This document shows, one piece after another, positions 16,138 through 23,898 of a stretch of DNA of 46,215 bases (its first letter is position 1; every line of letters begins with the position of its first letter). The position numbers were made by a program, and so were the translations under genes. The notes under the pieces are model-generated. The model was not told the DNA's origin and did not search any database. It worked only from the letters and a program-made list of their open reading frames with translations. The DNA is from Parabacteroides sp. ZJ-118. Lineage in GTDB: Bacteria > Bacteroidota > Bacteroidia > Bacteroidales > Tannerellaceae. The stretch is from NCBI RefSeq assembly GCF_011038785.1, contig NZ_JAAKDT010000025.1:1-46215 (forward strand). The letters run 5' to 3'.

Positions 16138-16746
16138 TCAGTTATTGCCATTGAACGGTTCCATAGTGGCGGAGGTTGCGGAACTGATGTCCGTGCGTCC
16201 CAGCACTTTCTTTATGGTGGTGAGGATCACCTTGCAGTCGGTACTAAAAGAGAGATGGTCGACATACCACACATCCAATTCAAACTTCTTCTCCCACGAT
16301 ATGGCGTTGCGCCCGTGGCATTGCGCCCAGCCGGTGATGCCCGGGCGGACCTCATGGCGGCGTGCCTGTTCAGGCGAGTAAAGCGGCAGATACTGCACCA
16401 ACAACGGACGCGGACCGATCAGCGACATATCGCCTTTGAACACATTCCACAACTGCGGCAACTCGTCAATGGAAGTGGAGCGAACAAAGCGACCGACCTT
16501 AGTAAGCCGCTGTGCATCGGGCAACAGATTCCCGTCCGCATCGCGCTCATCCGTCATCGTCTTAAACTTGATCACCTTGAATATTTTGCCTCCCTTTCCC
16601 GGCCGCTCCTGCAAGAAGAATGCTCCGGCACCCTTGTTAGCGAAGTGCAGCCACACAGTGATGATCAAAAGGAAAGGCCAGATCATCAGAAGGACGATGA
16701 AAACGATGACAACATCCAAAAGACGTTTGCAATACTGTTTATACAT
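16138..16746 (-). CDS. PglC-type monotopic phosphoglycosyl transferase (initiating sugar transferase 2)
   Basis: 202-residue enzyme of the same class as the one at 8432. It has an N-terminal hydrophobic re-entrant helix (about 10-33), LQERPGKGGKIFKV, FKTMTDERD, the catalytic D94-E95 in SIDELPQLW, and RPGITGWAQCHGRN. Between about residues 33 and 105 it is almost identical to the first copy, with divergent ends, which suggests recombination. It follows an inserted block of ATPase modules. A truncated sugar-transferase start at 20080-20206 marks the place where such a gene was originally joined to the upstream glycosyltransferase. Confidence 0.93.
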   Translation of the reverse strand: MYKQYCKRLLDVVIVFIVLLMIWPFLLIITVWLHFANKGAGAFFLQERPGKGGKIFKVIKFKTMTDERDADGNLLPDAQRLTKVGRFVRSTSIDELPQLWNVFKGDMSLIGPRPLLVQYLPLYSPEQARRHEVRPGITGWAQCHGRNAISWEKKFELDVWYVDHLSFSTDCKVILTTIKKVLGRTDISSATSATMEPFNGNN

Positions 16747-16760
16747 GGGATAAAGCTTCT

Positions 16761-18002
16761 TTAAATACCTTTCAGTAAAAAATCATAGAGACTCATCACA
16801 AGAATACCCTCTTCGTTGTGATAAGTGATATACCGATCTCCCTCGATAAGGATTTTGCGGAATCCGTCCGCTACATTTCTGAAAGATGCCAGTTCCTGAT
16901 TTCGCTTTTCTTCGTTCGGCATACGATAGGCCGATTGGATATACACTCGTTGATCATGTCGGTTCACAACGAAGTCAATCTCTAAATTCTTTCTGATGGT
17001 TTTACCTTCGGCATCATTACCAAAAGTCTCTACCATGCCAATGTCAACACTATATCCCATGCGGCATAATTCGTTGTATATTACATTCTCCATGGTATGG
17101 TTGTACTCAATTTGACGGAATCCTACAACTGCATTCCGAATGCCGGGATCCTCAAAGTAGTATTTGGTCTCCGTTCCTATGTATTTCCTGCCTTTTATGT
17201 CATAACGCAGTGCCTCACTGATGATGAATGAATCCTGCAGATATTCCAAATACCGATTGATCGTGTTGGCTCCGATATCAACTTTACTCACTGACTTAAA
17301 AGTGTTAGAAATTCGCTGCACATTCATGCTACTACCCATAGAGGATGCGAGAATCTTTATCAGTTCGCTCATGCCATCGGCATTTCTAAGGTGGTTGCGC
17401 TGCAGCACATCCTTGAGATAAACAGTTTCAAAGATCCCTTTCAAATAGTTCTGTTTATCCTCCGGCTTTTCTAATTGAACTACAGCAGGAAGCCCACCAT
17501 ATAGGTAATAATTCTCTAAGGTTTCTTGTTTATCCCCTCCAACTTTTTCATAGTATTCGGCAAAGCTCAGTGGACGAACTCGTATTTCCCACCCGCGCCC
17601 ACGGAACTCAGTAATGACATCCTTTGACAGGAACTTTGCATTAGACCCCGTAACATATACATTGACATTTCCAATATGCAGATATGAATTCAGGACATCC
17701 TCGAACTCGGGAACCAACTGAATCTCATCCAACAGAATGAAATATCTCTCCGAATCTTTTATCTGTGAGTCGATATATTCAAGAAGAGCATCAGGGTCAC
17801 GCAGTTTCTTGCTACGTCTGTCTTCCAGATTTACCTCTATGATATGATCTGCCGGTATCCCTCGAGATAGCAGGTTCTGCTTGTATATGTTGAATAACAG
17901 GAAAGATTTACCACAACGCCTAATGCCCGTGATTATCTTTATCATTCCATTGTCTTCCGCAGTTACAAGCTGCTGTAGATATTGTTTCCTTTCAAAAAGC
18001 AT
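16761..18002 (-). CDS. DUF4143 AAA family ATPase
   Basis: 413-residue AAA_14/DUF4143 ATPase, co-oriented with the operon. It has Walker A TGIRRCGKS (25-33), Walker B FILLDEIQL (D92-E93), VTGSNAKFLSKDV, LRPLSFAEY-type middle, and C-terminal YYFEDPGIRNAVVGF with LEIDFVVNRHD. It is closer to the 9665 copy than to the 10993 copy. Its stop is 15 bp from the PglC gene downstream. Upstream it has a promoter-bearing 48-bp sequence shared with the AAA_21 gene at 18886 and a 9-bp inverted repeat. Biological role unknown. Confidence 0.9.
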   Translation of the reverse strand: MLFERKQYLQQLVTAEDNGMIKIITGIRRCGKSFLLFNIYKQNLLSRGIPADHIIEVNLEDRRSKKLRDPDALLEYIDSQIKDSERYFILLDEIQLVPEFEDVLNSYLHIGNVNVYVTGSNAKFLSKDVITEFRGRGWEIRVRPLSFAEYYEKVGGDKQETLENYYLYGGLPAVVQLEKPEDKQNYLKGIFETVYLKDVLQRNHLRNADGMSELIKILASSMGSSMNVQRISNTFKSVSKVDIGANTINRYLEYLQDSFIISEALRYDIKGRKYIGTETKYYFEDPGIRNAVVGFRQIEYNHTMENVIYNELCRMGYSVDIGMVETFGNDAEGKTIRKNLEIDFVVNRHDQRVYIQSAYRMPNEEKRNQELASFRNVADGFRKILIEGDRYITYHNEEGILVMSLYDFLLKGI

Positions 18003-18016
18003 GTTTTATGGAAGTT

Positions 18017-18049
18017 TTTTGTGGCTTTACACAAATTTCTGCCACAAAA
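18017..18049. promoter_or_regulatory. 9-bp inverted repeat upstream of DUF4143 ATPase
   Basis: TTTTGTGGC (18017-18025) and GCCACAAAA (18041-18049) are exact reverse complements 15 bp apart, 15 bp upstream of the ATPase start (18002). The right arm overlaps the TACTTTTG promoter box of the shared 48-bp repeat, so binding there would cover the promoter. Operator function is inferred. Confidence 0.5.
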
Positions 18050-18089
18050 GTACACACTATTTCTTGAAAGCAGGTATTCTGATAAGAGA
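18042..18089 (-). promoter_or_regulatory. 48-bp promoter-bearing repeat, copy 1
   Basis: This stretch matches 20032-20079 at 45 of 48 positions (differences at 18070, 18075 and 18076). On the minus strand it contains TACTTTTG (18045-18052), a good match to the Bacteroidetes -7 box TAnnTTTG; a -33 TTTG is not obvious. It lies upstream of the DUF4143 ATPase at 16761-18002. The same unit sits upstream of the AAA_21 ATPase, so the two modules carry the same start region. Confidence 0.7.
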
Positions 18090-18190
18090 TTTTATCTATC
18101 GCTCACAAATGGTCTTGGTCCTTCCTTTTCGGACAATGCCCCGCGTATCCCGGATACAACACGCGAAGCTATTTGGATACTGACAGTATA

Positions 18191-18889
18191 TTAGCTGTTT
18201 ATCAGTTTTTCTATCCATTCATTAAAGTGTTTACATTGGACACGAAGTGCATCAATACCGACACTTTTTGTAACCTCTTTGCCGGTAGCCGGCTTATTGT
18301 AGTTGTAATACTGCTTTTTGTCTCCTTCTATCACCTTGATGATACGTTTGCTTGGAGCCGTTTCCCGGCTGTTGTTAATGAGTTCGGGATTTCCTGTTCT
18401 TTCCAAGTCTTTTCTCAGTCGTTCGCAGCGTTTTTCACAACGGGGATAGCGTTTCGCCAAATGCTCGATGCCACAAAATAGAAGTGCCTCAAATTCATGC
18501 AATTGGATATAAGGAATGAAACGCCCGTCATTTATCGCTTCTGCAAACGCCGTTTCCAAGAGAGCAACACGTTCGTAAGGGTCACCTAGATCCTCGGCTT
18601 CTTCAAAACCGGGAAAATCATTCGGCAGTGCATAGAGGTCAAACATCGTTGTGAAAATATGCCGTTCATATTCCCCGTCTAACTCCGTTTTCCGCGAGAT
18701 CTCGAGGTCGGTCTCGGCTTGGGTGTAAGTTAGCATTCCGCCACGGGCATTCTTTTTCTTATTGGTGGTGATCAGGATACTTTTCACTCCTGTCACTCCA
18801 TGCGCCTGAAGGTAAGGGCGTAATACTTCCTTAACGAATCCCTGTTCCGTCTGGCCCTCACAAAGGACGTGAACTATTTTCGCTTTCAT
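18191..18889 (-). CDS. DUF4276 family protein (TOPRIM-like partner of ATPase)
   Basis: 232-residue DUF4276-type protein. It starts with the signature VLCEGQTEQGFVKEVL (about 8-23), where the Glu is the expected first acidic residue of a TOPRIM-like metal site, and has YIQLHEFEALLF near 160. Such proteins are usually encoded with an AAA_21 ATPase, as here: its ATG (18889) overlaps the ATPase TGA by ATGA. ATPase + TOPRIM-like pairs resemble OLD, AbiL and PARIS-type defence systems. A phage-defence or toxin role is inferred from that likeness. Confidence 0.8.
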   Translation of the reverse strand: MKAKIVHVLCEGQTEQGFVKEVLRPYLQAHGVTGVKSILITTNKKKNARGGMLTYTQAETDLEISRKTELDGEYERHIFTTMFDLYALPNDFPGFEEAEDLGDPYERVALLETAFAEAINDGRFIPYIQLHEFEALLFCGIEHLAKRYPRCEKRCERLRKDLERTGNPELINNSRETAPSKRIIKVIEGDKKQYYNYNKPATGKEVTKSVGIDALRVQCKHFNEWIEKLINS

Positions 18890-20019
18890 ACGGGCCGACC
18901 TCCTATGATGTTTTTATCCCAAAGCTCGCTCACTGTATAGTTCTGAAGCCAAAGATGATATTCTTCATCGCCAAGGTGAGTGACGGAGGTAGTCTGCGTT
19001 TCCTTATTCATTTCCACAACAGAGATATTACCAATGTCAAAATGGTCAACCAGATCCTTGCTCTGCGTAGCGATAATGACCTGTGCATGTATGGATGCAT
19101 CCTTGATCATTTCAGCCAGTTGGGTTATGGCATAGGGGTGTAGCCCAAGTTCCGGCTCGTCCAATATGATTACGTTAGGCATCGTCCGGGCAGGCTGCAA
19201 AAGCAAGGCCGCCAATGCAATGAAGCGGATAGAGCCGTCGGAGAACTGATAGGCATTGAAACGATAGTCCGTAGCGGAACTGTCCACCCAGCGGAGAGAA
19301 ATGATGCCATTGGTCGGTTCCAAATAAAAATCTTGGAACTGTGGGACGACATCACGGACATAGTCAACGATTCGTTTGTAGGCATCCTTGTAGTTCTCTC
19401 GCAGGAACAGCAGGAAAGAGGGCAGATTGTTCCCGTGCGACTGGAGGTAATTGGCCGTCTCAACAGGACACGCTTGGCGCAGAGGTCCCTCAGCCGATGA
19501 ATCGTGAAACTGGTATACTTTGCAGTAGGACAGCATCTGGAAAATCGACTTGGCAACAGGATCGTCACTCTCAGCGAGAGCGGATTCCCTAAAGTTCGGT
19601 TCCAATGCTATCTCATAGGGCCTTTCCTCCCCCTTGCGATGCCATGTGATCCGTTCTTCCGTGATAACCAACCTGTCAGGAGTGGCATTGGCTAATGAAA
19701 ATTCATAAATACCAATGGAGTTCTCATCTGCAAATTTCAGTATCCCGGACATGGCCGGTGTCTTTTTTACGCCATAATGCAACAAGGCATGGGAAGTACC
19801 CGATATTTCCACATATTTCCCGAACGACCTGCTCATCATATAGCTCAACATCCGAAAGAAACTGATGATATTGCTTTTCCCTGCCCCATTAGCACCCAAC
19901 AATATGCTGACATCACCAAGCTCCAAGGTCACAGGTTTGTCAAAGGCGATGGATTTATAGCCCCTGATCGTTACTTCTTGTAATTTAGTCCTTTGGTAAG
20001 TCATTGCCTTCATACTCAT
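18886..20019 (-). CDS. AAA_21 ATPase (OLD/RecF-like, SMC-type)
   Basis: About 377-383 residues, ABC/SMC-like ATPase. It has Walker A LLGANGAGKSN (47-56 counted from the longest frame) and the signature plus Walker B NVIILDEPELGLHPYAI, followed by VIIATQSKDLVDHF. The frame is open to 20037, but the TACTTTTG promoter box at 20035-20042 overlaps that codon. The Met codons at 20019, 20013 or 20004 are therefore more likely starts. It forms an operon with the DUF4276 gene. The pair probably acts as a sensor ATPase plus nuclease, by comparison with similar pairs (inference). Confidence 0.85.
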   Translation of the reverse strand: MSMKAMTYQRTKLQEVTIRGYKSIAFDKPVTLELGDVSILLGANGAGKSNIISFFRMLSYMMSRSFGKYVEISGTSHALLHYGVKKTPAMSGILKFADENSIGIYEFSLANATPDRLVITEERITWHRKGEERPYEIALEPNFRESALAESDDPVAKSIFQMLSYCKVYQFHDSSAEGPLRQACPVETANYLQSHGNNLPSFLLFLRENYKDAYKRIVDYVRDVVPQFQDFYLEPTNGIISLRWVDSSATDYRFNAYQFSDGSIRFIALAALLLQPARTMPNVIILDEPELGLHPYAITQLAEMIKDASIHAQVIIATQSKDLVDHFDIGNISVVEMNKETQTTSVTHLGDEEYHLWLQNYTVSELWDKNIIGGRPV

Positions 20020-20031
20020 TCTAACATTAAA

Positions 20032-20079
20032 CCACAAAAGTACACACTATTTCTTGAAAACAGGCTTTCTGATAAGAGA
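20032..20079 (-). promoter_or_regulatory. 48-bp promoter-bearing repeat, copy 2
   Basis: Second copy of the unit at 18042-18089 (45/48 identical), with the same TACTTTTG box at 20035-20042. It is directly upstream of the AAA_21 gene and directly downstream of the truncated sugar-transferase start at 20080-20206. The repeat therefore marks the edge of the inserted ATPase block. Confidence 0.7.
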
Positions 20080-20206
20080 AAATCGATTGTAATGCCTTGG
20101 GCGACGAATGCTTGGGCGACGAATGACGGATGCCCATGCGCAAGACGACGAATGCCCATGCAAGGATATCCATAGCGCGTTTGAAGAGGCCGCGGTAGAG
20201 GTTCAT
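20080..20206 (-). pseudogene. sugar transferase (PglC-type) 5' remnant
   Basis: From ATG at 20206, the minus strand reads MNLYRGLFKRAMDILAWAF and a few more hydrophobic residues. This is the start of a PglC-type transferase (compare MKLYKRFFKRGIDV at 9067). The ATG overlaps the TGA of the glycosyltransferase upstream (ATGA at 20203-20206), the normal operon arrangement. After about 22 codons the frame runs into short direct repeats of CATTCGTCGCCCAAG and then into the 48-bp promoter repeat. It is what remains of the original gene at this place. Confidence 0.75.
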
Positions 20207-21294
20207 CTCTTCGCTTTTTCTATTTCTTCCAGATAGGCATTAACAACGATAGTACGGTCAAACTCTTTTTCCATCTTTACTCTGGCTCTGCGACCCATTT
20301 CAGCCCGCTGTTCAATAGTCAGTGCCAAGAACTTATCAATGGCATCCAACAACCCTTTGGTATCTCTTTCTGCAAAAAGAAAGCCGGTCTCTCCGTCATC
20401 CACAGCTTCCATGCACCCATGGCGGCGAGTCGTGATAACAGGACGCCCAGAAGAGGCCGCTTCAAGAATTACGTTTGACATCCCTTCAGGGTAGAACGTC
20501 GGATGAATCAGGCAACTCGCCTCAGCCAAATAGGGTCTGACATCTTTTTGTTGCCCATGATAAACCACTACGCCCTCGTTCGCCAATGCTTGAAGTTGCA
20601 CAGCGTAGTTCTCCTCGCAATCACCAAGTATATGGAACTCTACCTCTTTATGTAATTTCCGGAAATGGCGAGCCGCCGCAAAATATTCTTCAATTCCCTT
20701 CTCTTTCATTATTCTTGAGATATACAGGAATTTAACCGGTTCGGAGGCAGGATATGGAGCCACGGTAAATTTATGGATATTAGCGCCTGAACCGGGAATC
20801 AATCGATGGACATCACGGTTAATATTCTTACGTTCAAAGAAGCCTTGATTGCCTTTATTCTGGAAGAAAATACAATCTGCTTTACGCATGGCAAGCCGAT
20901 ACAGATTTACTGTCAGTTTTTGCAGCATGCCGGGCTTTTCAACAGCCGAACCCAGTCCCGTAATATTCACAATATAGGGTATGCCTTTCATCGCGCAAGC
21001 CAGTCCGCCATAAATATTGGGCTTTATCGTGTACGTGAGTACCACATCCGGCTTTAAGCGGTTGAGCAACTGCCTGTAGTATCTGAAAAGCTGAAAGTCG
21101 GCAATAGGATTAGTTCCCCGTCGATTAATGGTTGCTATATCCAAGCGACATCCAAGCGCCGTGATCTCATCCAACCGATCACCTTGTGGCAGTGAAACAG
21201 TCACATTATGACCACGCAGTATCAATGCCTCAATCAACTCTTGCCGGAAGCTAAGAAGTCCGGCATCGCTATTGGCGAGTATAACTATTTTCAT
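20203..21294 (-). CDS. glycosyltransferase family 4 (PglA-like)
   Basis: 363-residue GT-B retaining glycosyltransferase. It starts MKIVILANSDAGLLSFRQEL at 21294; the frame extends 4 codons further, but this Met fits the family start. PDVVLTYTIKPNIYGGLA and NITGLGSAVEKPG are typical of the group that adds HexNAc to Und-PP-linked diNAcBac or QuiNAc-type sugars. The C-terminal nucleotide site has FLYISRIMKEKGIEEY and PEGMSNVILEAASSGRPVI, with the conserved E-x7-E. It acts in the cytoplasm on the lipid-linked acceptor. Its end overlaps the start of a broken initiating transferase, and its start overlaps the TupA-like fragment upstream by 26 bp. Confidence 0.92.
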   Translation of the reverse strand: MKIVILANSDAGLLSFRQELIEALILRGHNVTVSLPQGDRLDEITALGCRLDIATINRRGTNPIADFQLFRYYRQLLNRLKPDVVLTYTIKPNIYGGLACAMKGIPYIVNITGLGSAVEKPGMLQKLTVNLYRLAMRKADCIFFQNKGNQGFFERKNINRDVHRLIPGSGANIHKFTVAPYPASEPVKFLYISRIMKEKGIEEYFAAARHFRKLHKEVEFHILGDCEENYAVQLQALANEGVVVYHGQQKDVRPYLAEASCLIHPTFYPEGMSNVILEAASSGRPVITTRRHGCMEAVDDGETGFLFAERDTKGLLDAIDKFLALTIEQRAEMGRRARVKMEKEFDRTIVVNAYLEEIEKAKR

Positions 21295-21710
21295 GCATCC
21301 AATCAATATTAAAACAGCGACCTAATTCTTCATCGTATGAGTCCGGAGTGAAAGCCATATAGCCGGAGCCGTCGTAGAATGTCAGCTCACCGAAGTAGAT
21401 TCGTCCGACAACGTTATATAAATCTACGCGGACGTGTGGAAAATACCGTCCGATGTTCTCGGCAATCTCCACCATGCGCTCGTAATTGAGCGGTTTTGAC
21501 AAGGGCTGTTCCTGTGCAATTTCATCGTTTCGTACGACATCGAGTTTCACAAAATCGCGTGAATAAATACCAACCTGCGCACCGGTACCCAAATTACGAC
21601 CGCTAATACCATATACCACGCCGACTTTCCCTCCGAAACAGAAAAACTTATAATCGCACAAATCTCCCGCATCTGGGATTATATTTAACGTGTTGTATAT
21701 AAGGCATTTA
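21269..21710 (-). pseudogene. TupA-like ATP-grasp protein, C-terminal half only
   Basis: After the G10 run this frame reads KCLIYNTLNIIPDAG, DYKFFCFGGKVGVVYG, VRVDLYNVVGRIYFGELTFY and ends shortly after AFTPDSYDEELG. These are the C-terminal features of TupA-type ATP-grasp proteins, parallel to the full-length neighbour (DYKFYCFDGK, VRVDLYSVGDEAYFGELTFY). The N-terminal half is absent. In the present sequence it has no ATG; the frame begins inside the upstream gene. If the G run had 9 or 12 bases, it would be fused to the upstream TupA-like protein. So it is either a decayed gene or the switchable extension of its neighbour. Confidence 0.7.
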
Positions 21711-22634
21711 CCCCCCCCCCGCTGTCTTTCTAAGATTTTCTGTATCAATCAGTTCTCCTAATTTCTCATCCCATTTGTCAGGAGTAAAATGGCCAAAGCC
21801 GCTCGCCGGGTAGAAAGTAAGTTCCCCAAAATAGGCTTCATCGCCGACACTGTACAAATCGACACGTACAAAAGGATACTCCTTTGATAACCTTGCTGCA
21901 ATTGTCTTAAGTCTTTCAAAGTTCTTCGGTGGAGGAGCGATATCGACAGCATTTTCACAATCCGGGTTCAACCCTCTGAATGGCATGTGATTCCAGTCCA
22001 TGTCGTAGAAATCGATCGTTTCTTTGGTTGAACGGTCGCCGATTAGCTGACAATATACCGGTTTTCCATCGAAGCAATAGAATTTATAATCGGGAAGGTC
22101 TTTTGTTTCGCACGTTTTTATCAGTTTCTCTATGATAATCCTGCGAGGATATCCATTTTCATACGCCCATTCTCTTCCTGCCGGTTTGGTTTTCGGCATA
22201 GCCATCCATTCATGCAACTGATGCAAAAAAGCAACTCTATCAAGCTTGCTCTTATCTCGACAGATAAAAACCTGCTGTCCACCACCTCCATCGGTCGTTT
22301 TGGCAACAAACTCATCAGGCAAATTATTAAGAGGTATCTCCTCCGGAGAATTATAAACGCCGATAAGCGGAATCAGAATATCACCATAGCCCATTTCTTC
22401 TATCACGCTTCTGACCTCATATTTGTCAGTGCACCGAAGCATTAAAGGGTTACGGTAATACAGTTTGTAGAGCTGTAGTTTCTCGGTGAATCTTGTCGGA
22501 TTCTTAAGATTTAACTTTCTGCCGGTGTGAATCCGATACTGCAACGGAATCATCCATTTGTCTGGAACCCAGCTTAAAAGCCTGAGAATATTAAGCCTAA
22601 GACTTCTCGATTTTATAATCTGCTTATAATTCAT
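21708..22634 (-). CDS. TupA-like ATP-grasp protein
   Basis: 308-residue ATP-grasp protein of the TupA-like family, found in capsule and teichuronopeptide loci and thought to attach amino-acid-like groups to polysaccharide. The N-terminal part has TGRKLNLKNPTRFTEKLQLYK, a family hallmark. The ATP-binding core has FVAKTTDGGGGQQV, then IIIEKLIKT, DYKFYCFDGKPVY and RVDLYSVGDEAYFGELTFY. It ends LGELIDTENLRKTAGGG, the last codons being a G10 run followed at once by TAA. Loss of one G would extend the protein into the C-terminal TupA half downstream. The enzymatic reaction in this locus is unproven. Confidence 0.85.
   Translation of the reverse strand: MNYKQIIKSRSLRLNILRLLSWVPDKWMIPLQYRIHTGRKLNLKNPTRFTEKLQLYKLYYRNPLMLRCTDKYEVRSVIEEMGYGDILIPLIGVYNSPEEIPLNNLPDEFVAKTTDGGGGQQVFICRDKSKLDRVAFLHQLHEWMAMPKTKPAGREWAYENGYPRRIIIEKLIKTCETKDLPDYKFYCFDGKPVYCQLIGDRSTKETIDFYDMDWNHMPFRGLNPDCENAVDIAPPPKNFERLKTIAARLSKEYPFVRVDLYSVGDEAYFGELTFYPASGFGHFTPDKWDEKLGELIDTENLRKTAGGG
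21711..21720. repeat. G10 homopolymer at the 3' end of the TupA-like gene
   Basis: Ten C on the plus strand (G10 in the coding direction) followed by TAAAT. With 10 bases the upstream frame stops immediately (GGG TAA). With 9 or 12 it continues as GGT AAA into the downstream TupA fragment. Runs of this length are classic sites of slipped-strand mispairing. The same G10-TAAAT context occurs at 25533-25542. Confidence 0.8.
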
Positions 22635-22680
22635 TATTTAAGGAATGGGATGCGGAATACTTTCCAAGTCGTAAATCAAG

Positions 22681-23856
22681 CTAAAAAGGCTCGACAAATA
22701 CCTTTCGAACTTCATCTTTGTGTTTTGCACAATAATCGATTATCTCATCGGTATACTTCCCAAAAGCAGTTCCGGAAGTGAACTGGAACAGCCATGGCGC
22801 AAAAGCCCGTATATTAAATTCCACAAGACACGGCTCTCCGTCAGCCTGCAAACAAATATCCTGCGCAACAAGACGATGATGCAATATGCTGTCTCCAACC
22901 TTTTCAGCAAAAGAAATCACCTTTTCAAAGTCAGGAATACGATAATTCTCGTTTTTGAAATCTATTCCATTAAAAGTATCGTATTTGTTACCGTATTGAT
23001 CACAAGCATATTTACCTATAGTACCATCCAATCCTACACCTATAAATAAACCTCCGGCATGTGCGTTGTCTACAGACGCTCCCTGCTTGCCAATACGAAG
23101 TATGATAGCACAAACATGAGTGCGGTTATCCACTACAGATTTATATGTCGCCACTCGCAATGTGTTGATGGAACTCGGATTAAATTGCGCAATATATTCA
23201 CTCTGACTTAGAGCTTCCTGTACGATGAAGTTGGAATTAGACTTGCTATATTCGTTCAGGAAATTGACATTGAAAAGTTGGTTAGCATCTTTACAAATCA
23301 GTGTATCTTTTTCATTGCGAGAGAACTTAAGCACTCCATGTCCCGAAGAAGAATCCGTTGCCGGTTTTATAAAAAGGACATCAACACCCTTTGTCAGTTC
23401 ATTCAAGTCGATATCGGACAGTTCGCCTAAAGGCTCATAATCGGCAGTGAAATATGCGCCATTTATCATTCTGAACAACGCTTTCGGAAGAAATGCACTT
23501 GGCAGTATCTTTTCGAATGCATTCTTATCTTGATAATACGGCCTCGTTTCGATAGGATTAAGAAGCGGTTGAATGATAGAGGCCGAAATATCCTCCGGCA
23601 CTATATTTATATCCGGGCCAATGTAAAACAAAAATAAGCGGAAGGACTTACGGTCTGGGGTCTTCGATAGACGAAGCCAGTGTTCTCTCCATTTCTTTTC
23701 TGCCGCGCTATCAAAATGATTCATTTCCGGATATTTCTTCCGTAACTGATTGTAAAGATTGTTGTAGTGTCGACGGTACATCATTCTTCCTCCAAATGCC
23801 AACAATTGGGTCTCTATTTGACTTAATAGTTCTATTATTTTTTTTTGAAGAGACAT
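22681..23856 (-). CDS. sugar-transfer-associated ATP-grasp protein (ATPgrasp_ST)
   Basis: 391-residue protein of the sugar-transfer-associated ATP-grasp family. Features include a helical N-terminus, VDVLFIKPATDSSSGHGVLKF (ATP Lys and glycine-rich loop, about 135-155), FIVQEALSQSE, SSINTLRVATY, DNAHAGGLFIGVGLDGTIG and ICLQADGEPCLVEFNI (metal-binding Glu/Asn). These proteins occur in capsule loci and probably ligate a small carboxylic or amino acid to sugars, although the chemistry is not established. It lies 46 bp upstream of the TupA-like gene and is co-directional with it. Confidence 0.87.
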   Translation of the reverse strand: MSLQKKIIELLSQIETQLLAFGGRMMYRRHYNNLYNQLRKKYPEMNHFDSAAEKKWREHWLRLSKTPDRKSFRLFLFYIGPDINIVPEDISASIIQPLLNPIETRPYYQDKNAFEKILPSAFLPKALFRMINGAYFTADYEPLGELSDIDLNELTKGVDVLFIKPATDSSSGHGVLKFSRNEKDTLICKDANQLFNVNFLNEYSKSNSNFIVQEALSQSEYIAQFNPSSINTLRVATYKSVVDNRTHVCAIILRIGKQGASVDNAHAGGLFIGVGLDGTIGKYACDQYGNKYDTFNGIDFKNENYRIPDFEKVISFAEKVGDSILHHRLVAQDICLQADGEPCLVEFNIRAFAPWLFQFTSGTAFGKYTDEIIDYCAKHKDEVRKVFVEPF

Positions 23857-23898
23857 TATGCTTTTATATTCTATTAAATTAAGTTTAGCGGAATTTAA

